Notes under the pieces: generated by a model
Seen by the model: only the letters and a program-made list of their open reading frames with translations
Told to the model about the DNA's origin: nothing
Database searches by the model: none
DNA from: Phycisphaerales bacterium
GTDB taxonomy: Bacteria > Planctomycetota > Phycisphaerae > Phycisphaerales > UBA1924
DNA: 36,797 bases
Reading direction: 5' to 3'
Assembly: GCA_022843545.1 (NCBI GenBank)
Contig: JALHNL010000022.1
Location: forward strand, 1-36,797
Shown: in pieces, positions 16,756 to 24,913 of the stretch
Position numbering within the stretch: the first letter of the stretch is position 1
Layout: each line of letters opens with the position of its first letter
Program-made: the position numbers and the translations under genes

Positions 16756-17753
16756 GTGTTAACCTCCTTGAACGCGGGCGTGCTTCCTGACTCGATGATG
16801 TCGCTGGCGGCGGCATGTCCGACGACCGCGCGCAGCGCCGCGAATGCCGCGGCGTCGATTCTGCTACCGCTCAGCTCGGACATCACCGCGAGCGCCGCGC
16901 TGGTGTCCGTGGGCGTGTGGTAGGGCCTCGGTTCGGTGAGTGCCGCGTACACGTCAGCGACGCGTAGGATGCTGGCCGCGGGGTCGATCGCCTTGGCCCG
17001 CAGCCCGCGCGGATAGCCGCTGCCGTCCGGGCACTCGTGATGCTGCGACACGATCCTCGCGATGGTGTCGGTCCCCGGGATGGCCCGGAGCATGGAGACG
17101 GCGAGGTCGACGTGACTCCGCATCACGACGGTCTGCTCCTCCGTGAGGCTCCCGTCCTTGAAGAGAATGTCGTCGGGCACACCGGCCTTGCCGATGTCGT
17201 GCACGAGCCCCGCGAGGCGAAGGTCGTTGACCACCACGCTGTCCAGGCCCATCTGCTCACCAATCCGCACGGCGATCGCCGCGACCCGGCGAGAGTGCGC
17301 GAGCGTCGCGGCGTCCCTTACGCCAAGAACCGTCAGGAGGCCGGTGAGGCCTTGCACCATCTCGGTGCGCTGAGACTTCCTAATCACCTCGTCCCGCTGC
17401 CACTTCCGGTAGTTGGCGGTGTGCACAAGCTGTCCTGCGGTGAGTCCGACCACGACGTACACCACGGGCCACGCGAACTGGTCGGGATTGGACATGGGTG
17501 AGTTCCGCCAGTTGAGCAGGAGATGCAGCAGGTAGATCCCGCTGATCGCCGCGGCGGCGATGAGTGCGCCGCGCCGCTCCATCGCCACCGCCGCGATGAT
17601 GACGGGCACCATGAACAGGCCTGCCAGCGCGATGTGCAGGCCGTGGACGGCGTGCGTGCGCGTGCCGAGCACAAAGTGCACCGCCGTGAGGACGACTGTC
17701 CACACGACGGCGCTACGAAGCTGGCTGGCCTTCTCGGGGTCCATGCGGCGCAC
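16752..17753 (-). CDS. Membrane HD-GYP domain protein (putative c-di-GMP phosphodiesterase)
   Basis: The 333-residue product has five or so N-terminal membrane helices (residues ~13-110), a short coiled linker and an HD-GYP domain: HDIGK at 185-189, HHE at 238-240, DGSGYPRGL at 243-251. These motifs are intact, so hydrolysis of c-di-GMP is likely. The start is taken as the GTG at 17753, adjoining the preceding TGA, because GAGG lies at the right distance; the ATG at 17744 is an alternative. It overlaps the oxidoreductase gene by 4 bp. A second-messenger enzyme inside a copper/redox operon suggests a link from metal or redox status to attachment or biofilm state; this is inference. Confidence 0.88.
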   Translation of the reverse strand: MRRMDPEKASQLRSAVVWTVVLTAVHFVLGTRTHAVHGLHIALAGLFMVPVIIAAVAMERRGALIAAAAISGIYLLHLLLNWRNSPMSNPDQFAWPVVYVVVGLTAGQLVHTANYRKWQRDEVIRKSQRTEMVQGLTGLLTVLGVRDAATLAHSRRVAAIAVRIGEQMGLDSVVVNDLRLAGLVHDIGKAGVPDDILFKDGSLTEEQTVVMRSHVDLAVSMLRAIPGTDTIARIVSQHHECPDGSGYPRGLRAKAIDPAASILRVADVYAALTEPRPYHTPTDTSAALAVMSELSGSRIDAAAFAALRAVVGHAAASDIIESGSTPAFKEVNT

Positions 17754-18104
17754 TCATAGCCTCTGGCCGACAGCGGGCATCGCACCCGTGGGCAGTTCCG
17801 CGACGACGAGCAGACGGTTCATGGTGCCGTGCTCGTTGGGGACGCAGCCCGGGCAGCCGTCGAAGGCCTTGTCGCACCCCGGCTCGCAGCACCACTGGCC
17901 GTCCACAACGAACTTGTACTCGTAGGTTCCGGGAGCCAGATCGAGGTCGAGCACCCAGCGGCCGTCACGGGTCGTGCGTTTCATGGGATGCGATGTGGTG
18001 CTCCAGTTGTTGAACGTGCCGGCGACGAAGACCTGCTTCGCGTCGGGGGCCTTGATCGACACGACCGTACCTCCCGGCCTGCAGTGGGGGTCTCGCATGC
18101 TCAT
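17754..18104 (-). CDS. CBM48/AMPK-type early-set domain protein with inserted Cys cluster
   Basis: The 116-residue protein is a single glycogen-binding-like immunoglobulin fold: VFVAGTFNNWS, then DGRWVLDLDLAPGTYEYKFVVDGQW, then VPNEHGTMNRLLVV. These are the conserved phrases of AMPK/isoamylase early-set domains. Between the last two lies CCEPGCDKAFDGCPGC, five cysteines in 16 residues, where ordinary members have a short DP loop. The cluster could hold a metal or form disulfides. No signal peptide. AAGGAG stands before the ATG. It adjoins the HD-GYP gene with no gap. A carbohydrate role is doubtful in this context. Confidence 0.8.
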   Translation of the reverse strand: MSMRDPHCRPGGTVVSIKAPDAKQVFVAGTFNNWSTTSHPMKRTTRDGRWVLDLDLAPGTYEYKFVVDGQWCCEPGCDKAFDGCPGCVPNEHGTMNRLLVVAELPTGAMPAVGQRL

Positions 18105-18140
18105 GCTGTGTTCTCCTTGTGGCTGATATGGAACGCCGGT

Positions 18141-19190
18141 TCACATGTCGCTCATGCCGCCGCCGCTACCCATGCCGGGCATGGCAGCAGGCTGGTTCGC
18201 CGGCGCTGGAGCGGGCGGCGCCATGCCCGTGAGCTGTTTGCGCTGCTCGTCGGTGAGCACGCCAGCGGCCTTGCCCACGTCGCGGATGAACTCGATCCGC
18301 TGCTCGCTCTTGGTCTGCTCGATCTCTCGCGCCTTCGCCTCGATCTTGGACGAGTCCGGCGCGTCGCTCCCGGTCAGATCCCACAGCTCCTGCTCGGCCT
18401 GGTCGATCTTCCGCTGGAGCGTCGCCTGGTTGAGCAGCGACTGCTCCTTGATTTCACCAAGCTGCTTCTGTTGTTCGACCGTCAGCGTGATGTGCGAGGC
18501 GTGGTCGAGGAAGAAGCCGGTCGCACCGAGGTGGTAAATGTGCGAGGCGCCCGGGAATCCAGGGAGTGCGGACGCCATCCCGCCGGTGTTCATGCCGCCG
18601 CCCATGCGCGACATCCCCATGCTCATCATCTGGTCCATCATGCCGCCGCTACCCGACATGCCAGACATGCCGCCGGACCCACCTCCCGACATCCCTCCCA
18701 TCATCATCTGGTCCATGTCCATCATGCCCATGCCGCCCCCGCCCCCTCCGCTCGGCATGCCTCCGCCACCGCCAGCCATCCCGGGCATGCCCGACATCCC
18801 GCCGCCGGCGGGAGGCATCGACCCGCTCCCCATCCGCTTCATCCCCATGCCGGGGCCCATCGGCATGCGGCCCGGAGGCATGGCCGGCTGCATGCCGCCT
18901 GCTGCCTGCGGCGAACCTCCAGCCGCCTGCCCCTTCGCCAGAGCGGCTTGGAGCTGTGCGATCTGTGCGCGGAGCTCGGCCAACTGCTTGGCGAGCTCGG
19001 CGTTGTCGGCGGGCTGAGTCGCGGGGGGTGTGTGTGCCCCCGCGCCTTGGGCGACGTGAGCGGCGTGAGTGGCCGGGTCGACGCCGGCGGGCGGCTGGCC
19101 AGAAGCCGCGGGCTGCAACTGGGCGAGGGCAACTGCCGCCAGCGCGGTGCCGGCGATCAAGGCGAGGACGATGATGCGTGCACGGTTCAT
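18141..19190 (-). CDS. Spy/CpxP-like periplasmic protein with long Met/Gly-rich domain
   Basis: The 349-residue protein has a signal peptide (to about residue 23), a coiled segment (ELAKQLAELRAQIAQLQAAL), a ~120-residue Met/Gly-rich tract with motifs such as MDMDQMMM and MGPGMGMKRM, and a Spy-like helical part (LTVEQQKQLGEI, then QRIEFIRDVGKAAGVLTDEQRKQL). The LTxxQ-type repeats are diagnostic of the Spy/CpxP/Zra fold. Met tracts of this kind bind Cu(I)/Ag(I) in periplasmic proteins. AAGGAG precedes the start. It is the first gene of the thirteen-gene minus-strand run and faces the divergent Rrf2 gene. It probably buffers periplasmic copper or chaperones proteins under metal stress. Confidence 0.82.
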   Translation of the reverse strand: MNRARIIVLALIAGTALAAVALAQLQPAASGQPPAGVDPATHAAHVAQGAGAHTPPATQPADNAELAKQLAELRAQIAQLQAALAKGQAAGGSPQAAGGMQPAMPPGRMPMGPGMGMKRMGSGSMPPAGGGMSGMPGMAGGGGGMPSGGGGGGMGMMDMDQMMMGGMSGGGSGGMSGMSGSGGMMDQMMSMGMSRMGGGMNTGGMASALPGFPGASHIYHLGATGFFLDHASHITLTVEQQKQLGEIKEQSLLNQATLQRKIDQAEQELWDLTGSDAPDSSKIEAKAREIEQTKSEQRIEFIRDVGKAAGVLTDEQRKQLTGMAPPAPAPANQPAAMPGMGSGGGMSDM

Positions 19191-19245
19191 GTGTGATCTC
19201 CTTTTCGAGAGGCGACTGGCTGAGCAGACGAAGGCGTGGTGGCTG

Positions 19246-19279
19246 TGTCAAACATCCATAGCATATCCTCTTTGGATGT
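19246..19279. promoter_or_regulatory. Inverted repeat and -35 element upstream of the Spy-led operon, candidate Rrf2 site
   Basis: ACATCCA (19252-19258) and TGGATGT (19273-19279) are perfect 7-bp arms separated by 14 bp. Directly beside it on the minus strand is a consensus -35 TTGACA (19246-19251). The matching -10 17 bases on is poor (TCTGCT). The palindrome lies 61 bp before the Spy-like gene and about 190 bp before the Rrf2 gene, so it could control either or both. The regulator is inferred from adjacency. Confidence 0.45.
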
Positions 19280-19466
19280 ATACCGTCAAGACGCCCCGGA
19301 AGTTCGCGCCCTGGAACTGGGAAAGGCGACGGGCCTCGCCACAGGTGCGGGACGCGGAAGCGCCGTGACGGACAGAACCCGCCAACAGAACGCCGATACG
19401 ATGGCCTTGTCGTACTCGAACCAGCCGCGAACCCCCAGCAGCCGCAAGGCCCGTCAGGAATCCCCG

Positions 19467-19946
19467 ATGCTCACTCGACAGGTTGGAGTTGCCGCGACCT
19501 GTCTGGGGCTCATCGCCCGGGCCGGAGAAGGTGGGCTTCAGATCCCGCAGATCGCCGAGCGAACAGGGATTTCCAAGCCGACGTTGGCCAAGGTGATCTA
19601 TGCACTGGCCCGCAAGAAGCTCGTCAAGACCCGGCGAGGGGTCGGCGGTGGAGTCGAACTCGCCAGGCCGGCGTCGAGCATCACGATGTACGACCTGTGC
19701 GTGCTCCTGGACGATCCGGTAGTTGAGTGCCGCTGCATGTTCGGGTTCGGCCACTGCGCCGCGGACGGCGCGTGCCCGCCCGGGTGCCCGTGCATGGCGA
19801 TGCACCACAAGCAGATCGAGTTCCTCAAGGGCACGACGATGGCGGACGTCTCGTCGCTGATGCTCTCGCACCTTTGTCACGACGGAAAGACGAAAGCGAT
19901 CACCCCGAAGGGTCGCTCCGCACGAGCACGTCGAGCGAAGAAGTGA
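19467..19946 (+). CDS. Rrf2-family transcriptional regulator with enlarged Cys cluster
   Basis: The start is taken at the ATG at 19467 (AGGAA 7 bases before), giving MLTRQVG, the usual Rrf2 opening. A longer in-frame extension exists but is not needed. The winged-helix part includes LQIPQIAERTGISKPTLAKVIYAL and RRGVGGGVELARP (wing). The regulatory loop holds C88, C90, C97, C103, C107 and C109, twice the usual three cysteines of IscR/NsrR-type members. It may carry an Fe-S cluster or bind metal directly. The C-terminus is basic (RSARARRAKK). It is the only plus-strand gene between 3365 and 26387 and is divergent from the Spy-led operon. Confidence 0.85.
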   Translation: MLTRQVGVAATCLGLIARAGEGGLQIPQIAERTGISKPTLAKVIYALARKKLVKTRRGVGGGVELARPASSITMYDLCVLLDDPVVECRCMFGFGHCAADGACPPGCPCMAMHHKQIEFLKGTTMADVSSLMLSHLCHDGKTKAITPKGRSARARRAKK

Positions 19947-19990
19947 GTCGCCAATGCTGGCTGGCATTGCGTGATACAGGGGTAGCGTGA

Positions 19991-21436
19991 TCACGGGCCA
20001 CCGCCTTCGACTGGAGGCGGAGACACCTCGCGATCTTCTGTTCCCGAGAGCCGGCCCCCGACCGCGAACTCGAGTTCGATCCGCGCAAGTGCCGCATCCC
20101 GCTCCAGTTCGTTGAGGCGGATCCTTGCCTCGATGACGGCGCGCTGCGATTCGAGGAGCACCGTAACATCGTCCTGGCCCGCGGCCACCGACCTGGACGC
20201 CAGCTCAAGGTTCGTCTCGGCCAGCGCGATCAGGTCGCGGCGGAACTCCGCCGCGATCGCCCCGGTGCTTCGCGCCTCGACAAAGGCGACACGGGCGGCT
20301 GCCACGGCGCGCTGGATGGTGTCCTCGTACGCGGCCAGCGAGGCCCGCGCGAGCGAGCCCGCCTTTGCGATCTGGGCCTGGTTCAGATCGAAGATGGGGA
20401 TCGCGACCTCGACGTCCGGGCCGACGAACCGCGCCTTGTCCTCGGTCTGCTCAAAGGCAACGCCGAGGCCGAGGCTCTTGATGCGGCTCCGTTCCTGCTC
20501 GGTCAGCTCCGCCGCACGGGCCTGCACGACCGCGCGAGCGGCGGCTACGTCAAGCCGCTGACTCGTCGCCAGTACCACAACGGCCGATTCGTCGAGCCCC
20601 GTTGGCAACTGCGGCCGATGAACAGGATGGTCGTCGTAGTGTTCTTCCGCGGCCGTCCATGCCGCATCCTCGCCCGCGTGTCCGATCAGCAGCAGCAGTC
20701 TCCGCTTCTCCTTGGCCAGTTCCCGCTCCTGCAACGCCAAGTCCGCTCGCAACGACAGGAGTTGCTGCCTCGCTCGGTTCGGGTCGAGGGGCGTGCCCTC
20801 TCCGCCCCGCACACGGTCTTGGAGCGCCTGGATCGAGCGCTCGACCATTGCGATGTTCTCATGTGTGAGCGCCACCGCCCGCTGACCGAAGACCACCTGC
20901 GCGTGGGATGTTTTCACGTCGGCCACCAGACGGAGCGCCGAATCCGACACCGTCAACACGGTTTCGTTGAGCCGGGCGTCCGCTGCGCGGATGCGGCTTG
21001 GGCGCAGCCACAGGGAGACCAGATCCTGGACGACGGTCGCGCCGACCTGCGAGTATCCCGCGACGGGATCCACCGGGAACCGCAGCGCCAGCGCGAGGAC
21101 CGGGTTGGGCAGCAGCCCGGCCTGGACGAGATCCGCTCTCCCGGCAGCGATCTGCTCGACCTGGGTTCGAAGAGCCCGGTTGTTCATCAGCGCGGTGGTC
21201 GCCGCCTGCTCCATTGATAGCGGCGACCTGCCGTCCCAGGGCGGGTTCCGGTCTGCCCACGGCACCGTCCAGTCCACGGGCAGGCCGGACCGATCCGCGA
21301 CGACCGCCCCCGCTCGCCGCAGATCCGTAGACGGGTCGAGCGAGGCGCAGCCGCCAGCGAACGCGACCAGTGCGAGCGCCGTGGTGGCAACTATGCGAGA
21401 GAAGTGATGGGTGACAGACAGAGCATGGCAGGTCAT
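19991..21436 (-). CDS. TolC/OEP-family outer-membrane channel lipoprotein, second copy
   Basis: The start is the ATG at 21436, with GGAG in front; an earlier in-frame GTG at 21484 lies too close to the upstream gene. The product is 481 residues with a lipoprotein signal (LVAFAGGC). Family features include LVQAGLLPNPVLALALRF, two coiled-coil repeats, and VGPDVEVAIPIFDLNQAQIAKA. It is only distantly similar to the copy at 11094-12554, with a similar length. It follows a Cys-rich lipoprotein gene by 48 bp, as the other copy follows its own paralogue via DUF1622. Its pump partner is not adjacent. Confidence 0.9.
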   Translation of the reverse strand: MTCHALSVTHHFSRIVATTALALVAFAGGCASLDPSTDLRRAGAVVADRSGLPVDWTVPWADRNPPWDGRSPLSMEQAATTALMNNRALRTQVEQIAAGRADLVQAGLLPNPVLALALRFPVDPVAGYSQVGATVVQDLVSLWLRPSRIRAADARLNETVLTVSDSALRLVADVKTSHAQVVFGQRAVALTHENIAMVERSIQALQDRVRGGEGTPLDPNRARQQLLSLRADLALQERELAKEKRRLLLLIGHAGEDAAWTAAEEHYDDHPVHRPQLPTGLDESAVVVLATSQRLDVAAARAVVQARAAELTEQERSRIKSLGLGVAFEQTEDKARFVGPDVEVAIPIFDLNQAQIAKAGSLARASLAAYEDTIQRAVAAARVAFVEARSTGAIAAEFRRDLIALAETNLELASRSVAAGQDDVTVLLESQRAVIEARIRLNELERDAALARIELEFAVGGRLSGTEDREVSPPPVEGGGP

Positions 21437-21484
21437 GAACGGAGTCTCCGGGGGAGCGGCGGAAGAGCAGCGGGACGGGAGCAC

Positions 21485-21823
21485 TTACTTGGCGGCGCGA
21501 GGCATGCACCGGTCGCAGTCCACACCCTCGGGTGCGCACGACGCGCAGCGGACTTTGAGCACGCCGCCTTGCTCATAGATGCTCATGTCACTCTTGCACT
21601 CGTCGCAGCGGTGCGTCTTGATCGTGTGGTCGAATCGCTGACCTGTTCGAGGGTTGTACGAACCGCGCACCTTGGCGATCTCGTCATAGCACTTGGTGCA
21701 GACCGAGACCTGCCCCGGCTGGGCCGGTGTCATGGTGTGCTTGTCCGTGGTGCATCCACCGGCGAACAAGATGGCGGTCATGGAGAGCATGGAGGTGAGG
21801 ACGGTGGGACGTGGGAACATCAT
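21485..21823 (-). CDS. Cys-rich periplasmic lipoprotein, paralogue of the one at 12949-13296
   Basis: The 112-residue protein has a lipoprotein signal (ILFAGGC) and four knuckles: CTKCY, CDEC, CASC and CDRC. The segment DMSIYEQGGVLKVRCASC and the ending APEGVDCDRC mirror the paralogue closely. Histidines near the second knuckle (HTIKTHRC) add ligands. AGGAG precedes the start. Its position directly upstream of a TolC-type gene repeats the arrangement seen at 11-13 kb. It is likely a periplasm-facing metal-binding accessory; no named family recognised. Confidence 0.72.
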   Translation of the reverse strand: MMFPRPTVLTSMLSMTAILFAGGCTTDKHTMTPAQPGQVSVCTKCYDEIAKVRGSYNPRTGQRFDHTIKTHRCDECKSDMSIYEQGGVLKVRCASCAPEGVDCDRCMPRAAK

Positions 21824-21931
21824 GTGAGAATCTCCTGAGGAAAGCCAACCTCGGCTCGCCGAACCGTTCGGCCGACCTTGGCTCGCGGAAGCGTCCCACG
21901 CCGCGTCGGCGGAGCGGGACGGTGGTTGCGA

Positions 21932-22738
21932 TTACTTGTGCTCGTGGCCGCCGCTCGCGCCATGCCCGGTCTCGGGCTTCGCGGAGGCGTCGGCGGCGGG
22001 TTTCTTCTCCGCCCGGCTCGACCAGTGCAGGTGCGCGATCCTGGGCGTGCCGCTGTCGTCCACCACGACATAGGTCACGGCGGCGAAGAACTTCCGAGGC
22101 GCGTCGGGGTGGTTGGGGTCGGGCACGGTGAACGAGCCGATCTGCCGGACGATCGAGGTCGTGCCGAAGGTCTGCACGTCCTCCTTCGCCACGGTCATGA
22201 CGAAGCCGGGCATCTCCTTGAGTTCGGGCAGGAGGTGGTGGTCGCGGTACGTCTCCCACGTCCCCTCATCGCCTGCGTTCTCGCTCACCGTCGCGCGGCC
22301 CTTGTCCAGGAAGAGCGCGTTGAGGGCTGTCGCGTCCGCCTTGCCGCAGGCGGCGAGGTAGTCGCGGGCAACCTTCAGAGCCGGGTTGCTTGCCGCGTTG
22401 ATCGCCGCGACCGCTTCCGGGGCCATCTTGGTCAACATGGCCATCTTCGCTTCGTCGGACTTGCGGTCCCACTTGCGATCGCAGCCGGGGCAGCAGAAGC
22501 CGATGGTGACGCCCTTGAACTGGCGCGTGGGCGATTCGGCATCCACCTCGTTCTCCATGATGGGGCAGAGTTTGTTGACGGGCTTAGGCGCACCTTGGGC
22601 CGGTGCTGATGCGGCGGGTTGCGTGGGCGTAGCGGCTGGCGGCTGGGGCTGCGCCGCCCAGGCGGCGGCGCTGACGATGCCAGCGCCGAGAACGAGCGCG
22701 GCGAGTGGACGGATGAACACGACGGGGGCTTTCTTCAT
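21932..22738 (-). CDS. Secreted CPI/TRASH-like metal-site protein fused to an NTF2/SnoaL-like domain
   Basis: Start at the ATG at 22738 (GGAG upstream), giving 268 residues with a signal peptide (cleavage near AWAA, ~29). After a Pro/Ala linker comes a YHS/TRASH-type knuckle: LCPIM (C58) and GFCCPGCDRKW (C82, C83, C86). The central and C-terminal part (DYLAACGKADATALNALFLDKG... to ...RQIGSFTV) looks like a SnoaL/NTF2-like cone fold. The tail is His-rich (GHGASGGHEHK). The knuckle region is similar to two segments of the next upstream protein. Probably a periplasmic metal binder; the NTF2-like part suggests a ligand pocket. Confidence 0.68.
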   Translation of the reverse strand: MKKAPVVFIRPLAALVLGAGIVSAAAWAAQPQPPAATPTQPAASAPAQGAPKPVNKLCPIMENEVDAESPTRQFKGVTIGFCCPGCDRKWDRKSDEAKMAMLTKMAPEAVAAINAASNPALKVARDYLAACGKADATALNALFLDKGRATVSENAGDEGTWETYRDHHLLPELKEMPGFVMTVAKEDVQTFGTTSIVRQIGSFTVPDPNHPDAPRKFFAAVTYVVVDDSGTPRIAHLHWSSRAEKKPAADASAKPETGHGASGGHEHK

Positions 22739-22852
22739 GGATCTGACTCCGGGAAACGTGGATTGGGACTGTTGAATGAACGATGGGAGGCCCATCGGTG
22801 TGGGTACACGGGATGCCGCCGCGCTGGCTCTCGCGCACCGCGGCGGAGACGA

Positions 22853-24805
22853 TCACTTCTTCACGTACTCGCTGGGATCAAGGACCTCCTTGGGCGAGGT
22901 CTTGGCGAGCAGCACGTACTCGTCGATGCACGGCGGGCAGCAGAACTCGTAGGTCTTGCCTCCGATGATCCACGTGAACTTGGGGTTGGCCTTGGTCATC
23001 GTGATCGGGCAGATCTTGTCCCCGGTCTTGGGCTTCATGTCGTGCTTGGCCATCTTTCCCCTGTACTTGTCGCTCGCGGTCATGGAGCCATTGGCCCGGA
23101 TGTCGGCCTCCGTATAGATGCCGCCGGGTGTCAGGTAGAGCGCACGCTCCTCGTCGGCGTCCACGCCCGCGGGCATGGCGTCGTCGCCATCATGTCCACC
23201 CTTGGCCGAAGAGGCCGCGATCGCGGCGACGAACTTGCTCATGCGGTCGGTGTCGCTCATCGCGTCCCACTTGGCGGCGGAGGCCGCATCGTGGAAGGCG
23301 ACGGCCTGGCCCTTGAAATCGCGGGTGATCTTGGCATCCGCCGCGTCGGCGGTGATTGGGCAGACGGTGTTGGCCGGGGCCGCGCCGTGTTTCTCCCCGT
23401 GGCCGTCCGCCGCACCCTTCTCGACGGTGAAGGTGAAGGGCACGGTCAAGACCTGCTCCTTCTCAGCGGTGCCCACGTTGAACTGGCCCCAAGCCCTGTA
23501 GATTCCCGGCTGCTTGAAGTGGGCCTCGAAGTCCACCTTGGGACCGCCCATGCCCTTGCCCGCGTCCGCTGCCTTGGGCGCTGCGCCACCGTGACCCGCT
23601 CCCCCCGTGTGCTCGTCCTTCTTCGCGCCCTCACCGTGCCCACCGCCCCCCCCGTGGGCATCATGCCCGCCCGCGCCGTGTCCCTCGCCGTGCTCGCTGC
23701 CTTCGTGCGGATGCGCGTGGACAAACTGCGTCCCGTCCTGGCTGATGATGACCAGGTGCCCCATCGCGCTCAGGTACGGGCGGAGCGTGGTCACGGGCTT
23801 GCCGTCCTTGGTGACCGTGAACACCAGGTGCGCCGCGCCACCGGCCTTGACGGCGCCCCCGGTGTCGAGCGCGACCGTGAAGCCGTCGATGGTCTTGGGC
23901 TTGTCGGCATCAACCGCCAGCGGCACGGCGGCCTTGGGCGTGCCGCTCGCCGTCACCTTCACCGGCACCACCTGCTGCGGCGAGCCCTTGGGCGTGAAGT
24001 CGAAGTAGAGCGTGTACTCGCCCCCGGCGGGGAAGGTGATGGGCTGAACAAACATACCATCGGCGCGGCGCTTCGGGTGCTCGTGCGCGAACCACGAGAG
24101 GTCCTTGCTCACCACCAGCAGGTGCAACGGCCTTTCGTGGACGATGTCCAGGTCCTTGACGGGCTCGCCCTTGGCGTCCTTGAGGGAGAAGATCATGGCC
24201 GCCGCCTTGCCCGCTTCGATGGCCTTGCCACCTTCGGCGGTCACCGTGACGCTGTGAGTCGGTGCGGTGGTCTCGTGCCCGTGGCCTTGGTCGTGCCCGT
24301 CCGCCGTCGCGGGGGGGGCGGGCGCGAGCGCGGCGACCTTCGCTGCCGCCGCCTTCACCGGCGCGAACGCCGCCTTGCTCTTGGCCAGGTCGCCCGCGTC
24401 GGCGATGTTGTGCAGGTTGTCGGCCGCCTCGGCGAGTTCCTTGCTGGCGGCATTGATCTCCTTGACCTTCTCGCGCGGCACGCCGCTGTCCTTGGCGAGC
24501 GACAGCGCCCCGAGGGTCTTGGCGAGCGTGGCGACGGCGTTGGCCTTGTCCGAAACGCCCGAGATGGAACCGCCCGCCAAGGCCGTGTCCATCGCCTTGA
24601 TATCGGCGGCGATGCGATTCACCGCGTCGGCGAACGACCCCGCCTTGGCGACCTCGCCGTGCGCGTGGCCGTCGTCCTTGTGCCCGGACTGGCCGTGTCC
24701 GTCGTCCTTGCCGTGGCCGTGCTGCGCCAGCGCGGGAGCGGCTGCCGAGAGGGCCAGGCCCGCGGCGAGAGAGAGGAACAGGTTGGAACGCTTCGTGCTT
24801 TTCAT
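22853..24805 (-). CDS. Large secreted His-rich protein with YtkA-like repeats and C-terminal TRASH domain
   Basis: Start at the ATG at 24805 (AAGGAG upstream), giving 650 residues. The order is: signal peptide (to ~27), a His/Asp/Gly-rich stretch (HGHGKDDGHGQSGHKDDGH), a helical region, a YtkA-like beta domain (LHLLVVSKDLSWFAHEHP), a second related one (GHLVIISQDGTQFVHAHPHEG), a long His/Gly linker, a degenerate CPI segment (VCPITADAADAKITRDFKG) with FHDAAS where the CC pair should be, and an intact TRASH knuckle (CPITMTKANPKF... then YEFCCPPCIDEY). The His and Cys content suggests a periplasmic metal sponge. It is adjacent to, and shares domains with, the next gene. Confidence 0.75.
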   Translation of the reverse strand: MKSTKRSNLFLSLAAGLALSAAAPALAQHGHGKDDGHGQSGHKDDGHAHGEVAKAGSFADAVNRIAADIKAMDTALAGGSISGVSDKANAVATLAKTLGALSLAKDSGVPREKVKEINAASKELAEAADNLHNIADAGDLAKSKAAFAPVKAAAAKVAALAPAPPATADGHDQGHGHETTAPTHSVTVTAEGGKAIEAGKAAAMIFSLKDAKGEPVKDLDIVHERPLHLLVVSKDLSWFAHEHPKRRADGMFVQPITFPAGGEYTLYFDFTPKGSPQQVVPVKVTASGTPKAAVPLAVDADKPKTIDGFTVALDTGGAVKAGGAAHLVFTVTKDGKPVTTLRPYLSAMGHLVIISQDGTQFVHAHPHEGSEHGEGHGAGGHDAHGGGGGHGEGAKKDEHTGGAGHGGAAPKAADAGKGMGGPKVDFEAHFKQPGIYRAWGQFNVGTAEKEQVLTVPFTFTVEKGAADGHGEKHGAAPANTVCPITADAADAKITRDFKGQAVAFHDAASAAKWDAMSDTDRMSKFVAAIAASSAKGGHDGDDAMPAGVDADEERALYLTPGGIYTEADIRANGSMTASDKYRGKMAKHDMKPKTGDKICPITMTKANPKFTWIIGGKTYEFCCPPCIDEYVLLAKTSPKEVLDPSEYVKK

Positions 24806-24913
24806 GTCAGAACTCCTTGAAATGATGAATGGAACGATCGGATGGACGATGCTCGGGGCGGACAACGTGAACGCCCGGGCGGGTGTTTGGCCGCGCACGC
24901 CGCGGCTGCGTCC

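Noticed and set aside
14197-16923. Plus-strand open frame of 908 codons
   Set aside because: It lies antisense to the cytochrome b and reductase genes, whose motifs are clear. The product is Arg/His/Glu-rich without domain features.
19236-19466. N-terminal extension of the Rrf2 protein
   Set aside because: The extension is unrelated to Rrf2 proteins and crosses the promoter-like palindrome. The ATG at 19467 has a better ribosome site and the canonical start.
22619-24820. Plus-strand open frame of 733 codons
   Set aside because: Antisense shadow of the TRASH-domain proteins; Arg/Val/Gly-rich with no recognisable motif.
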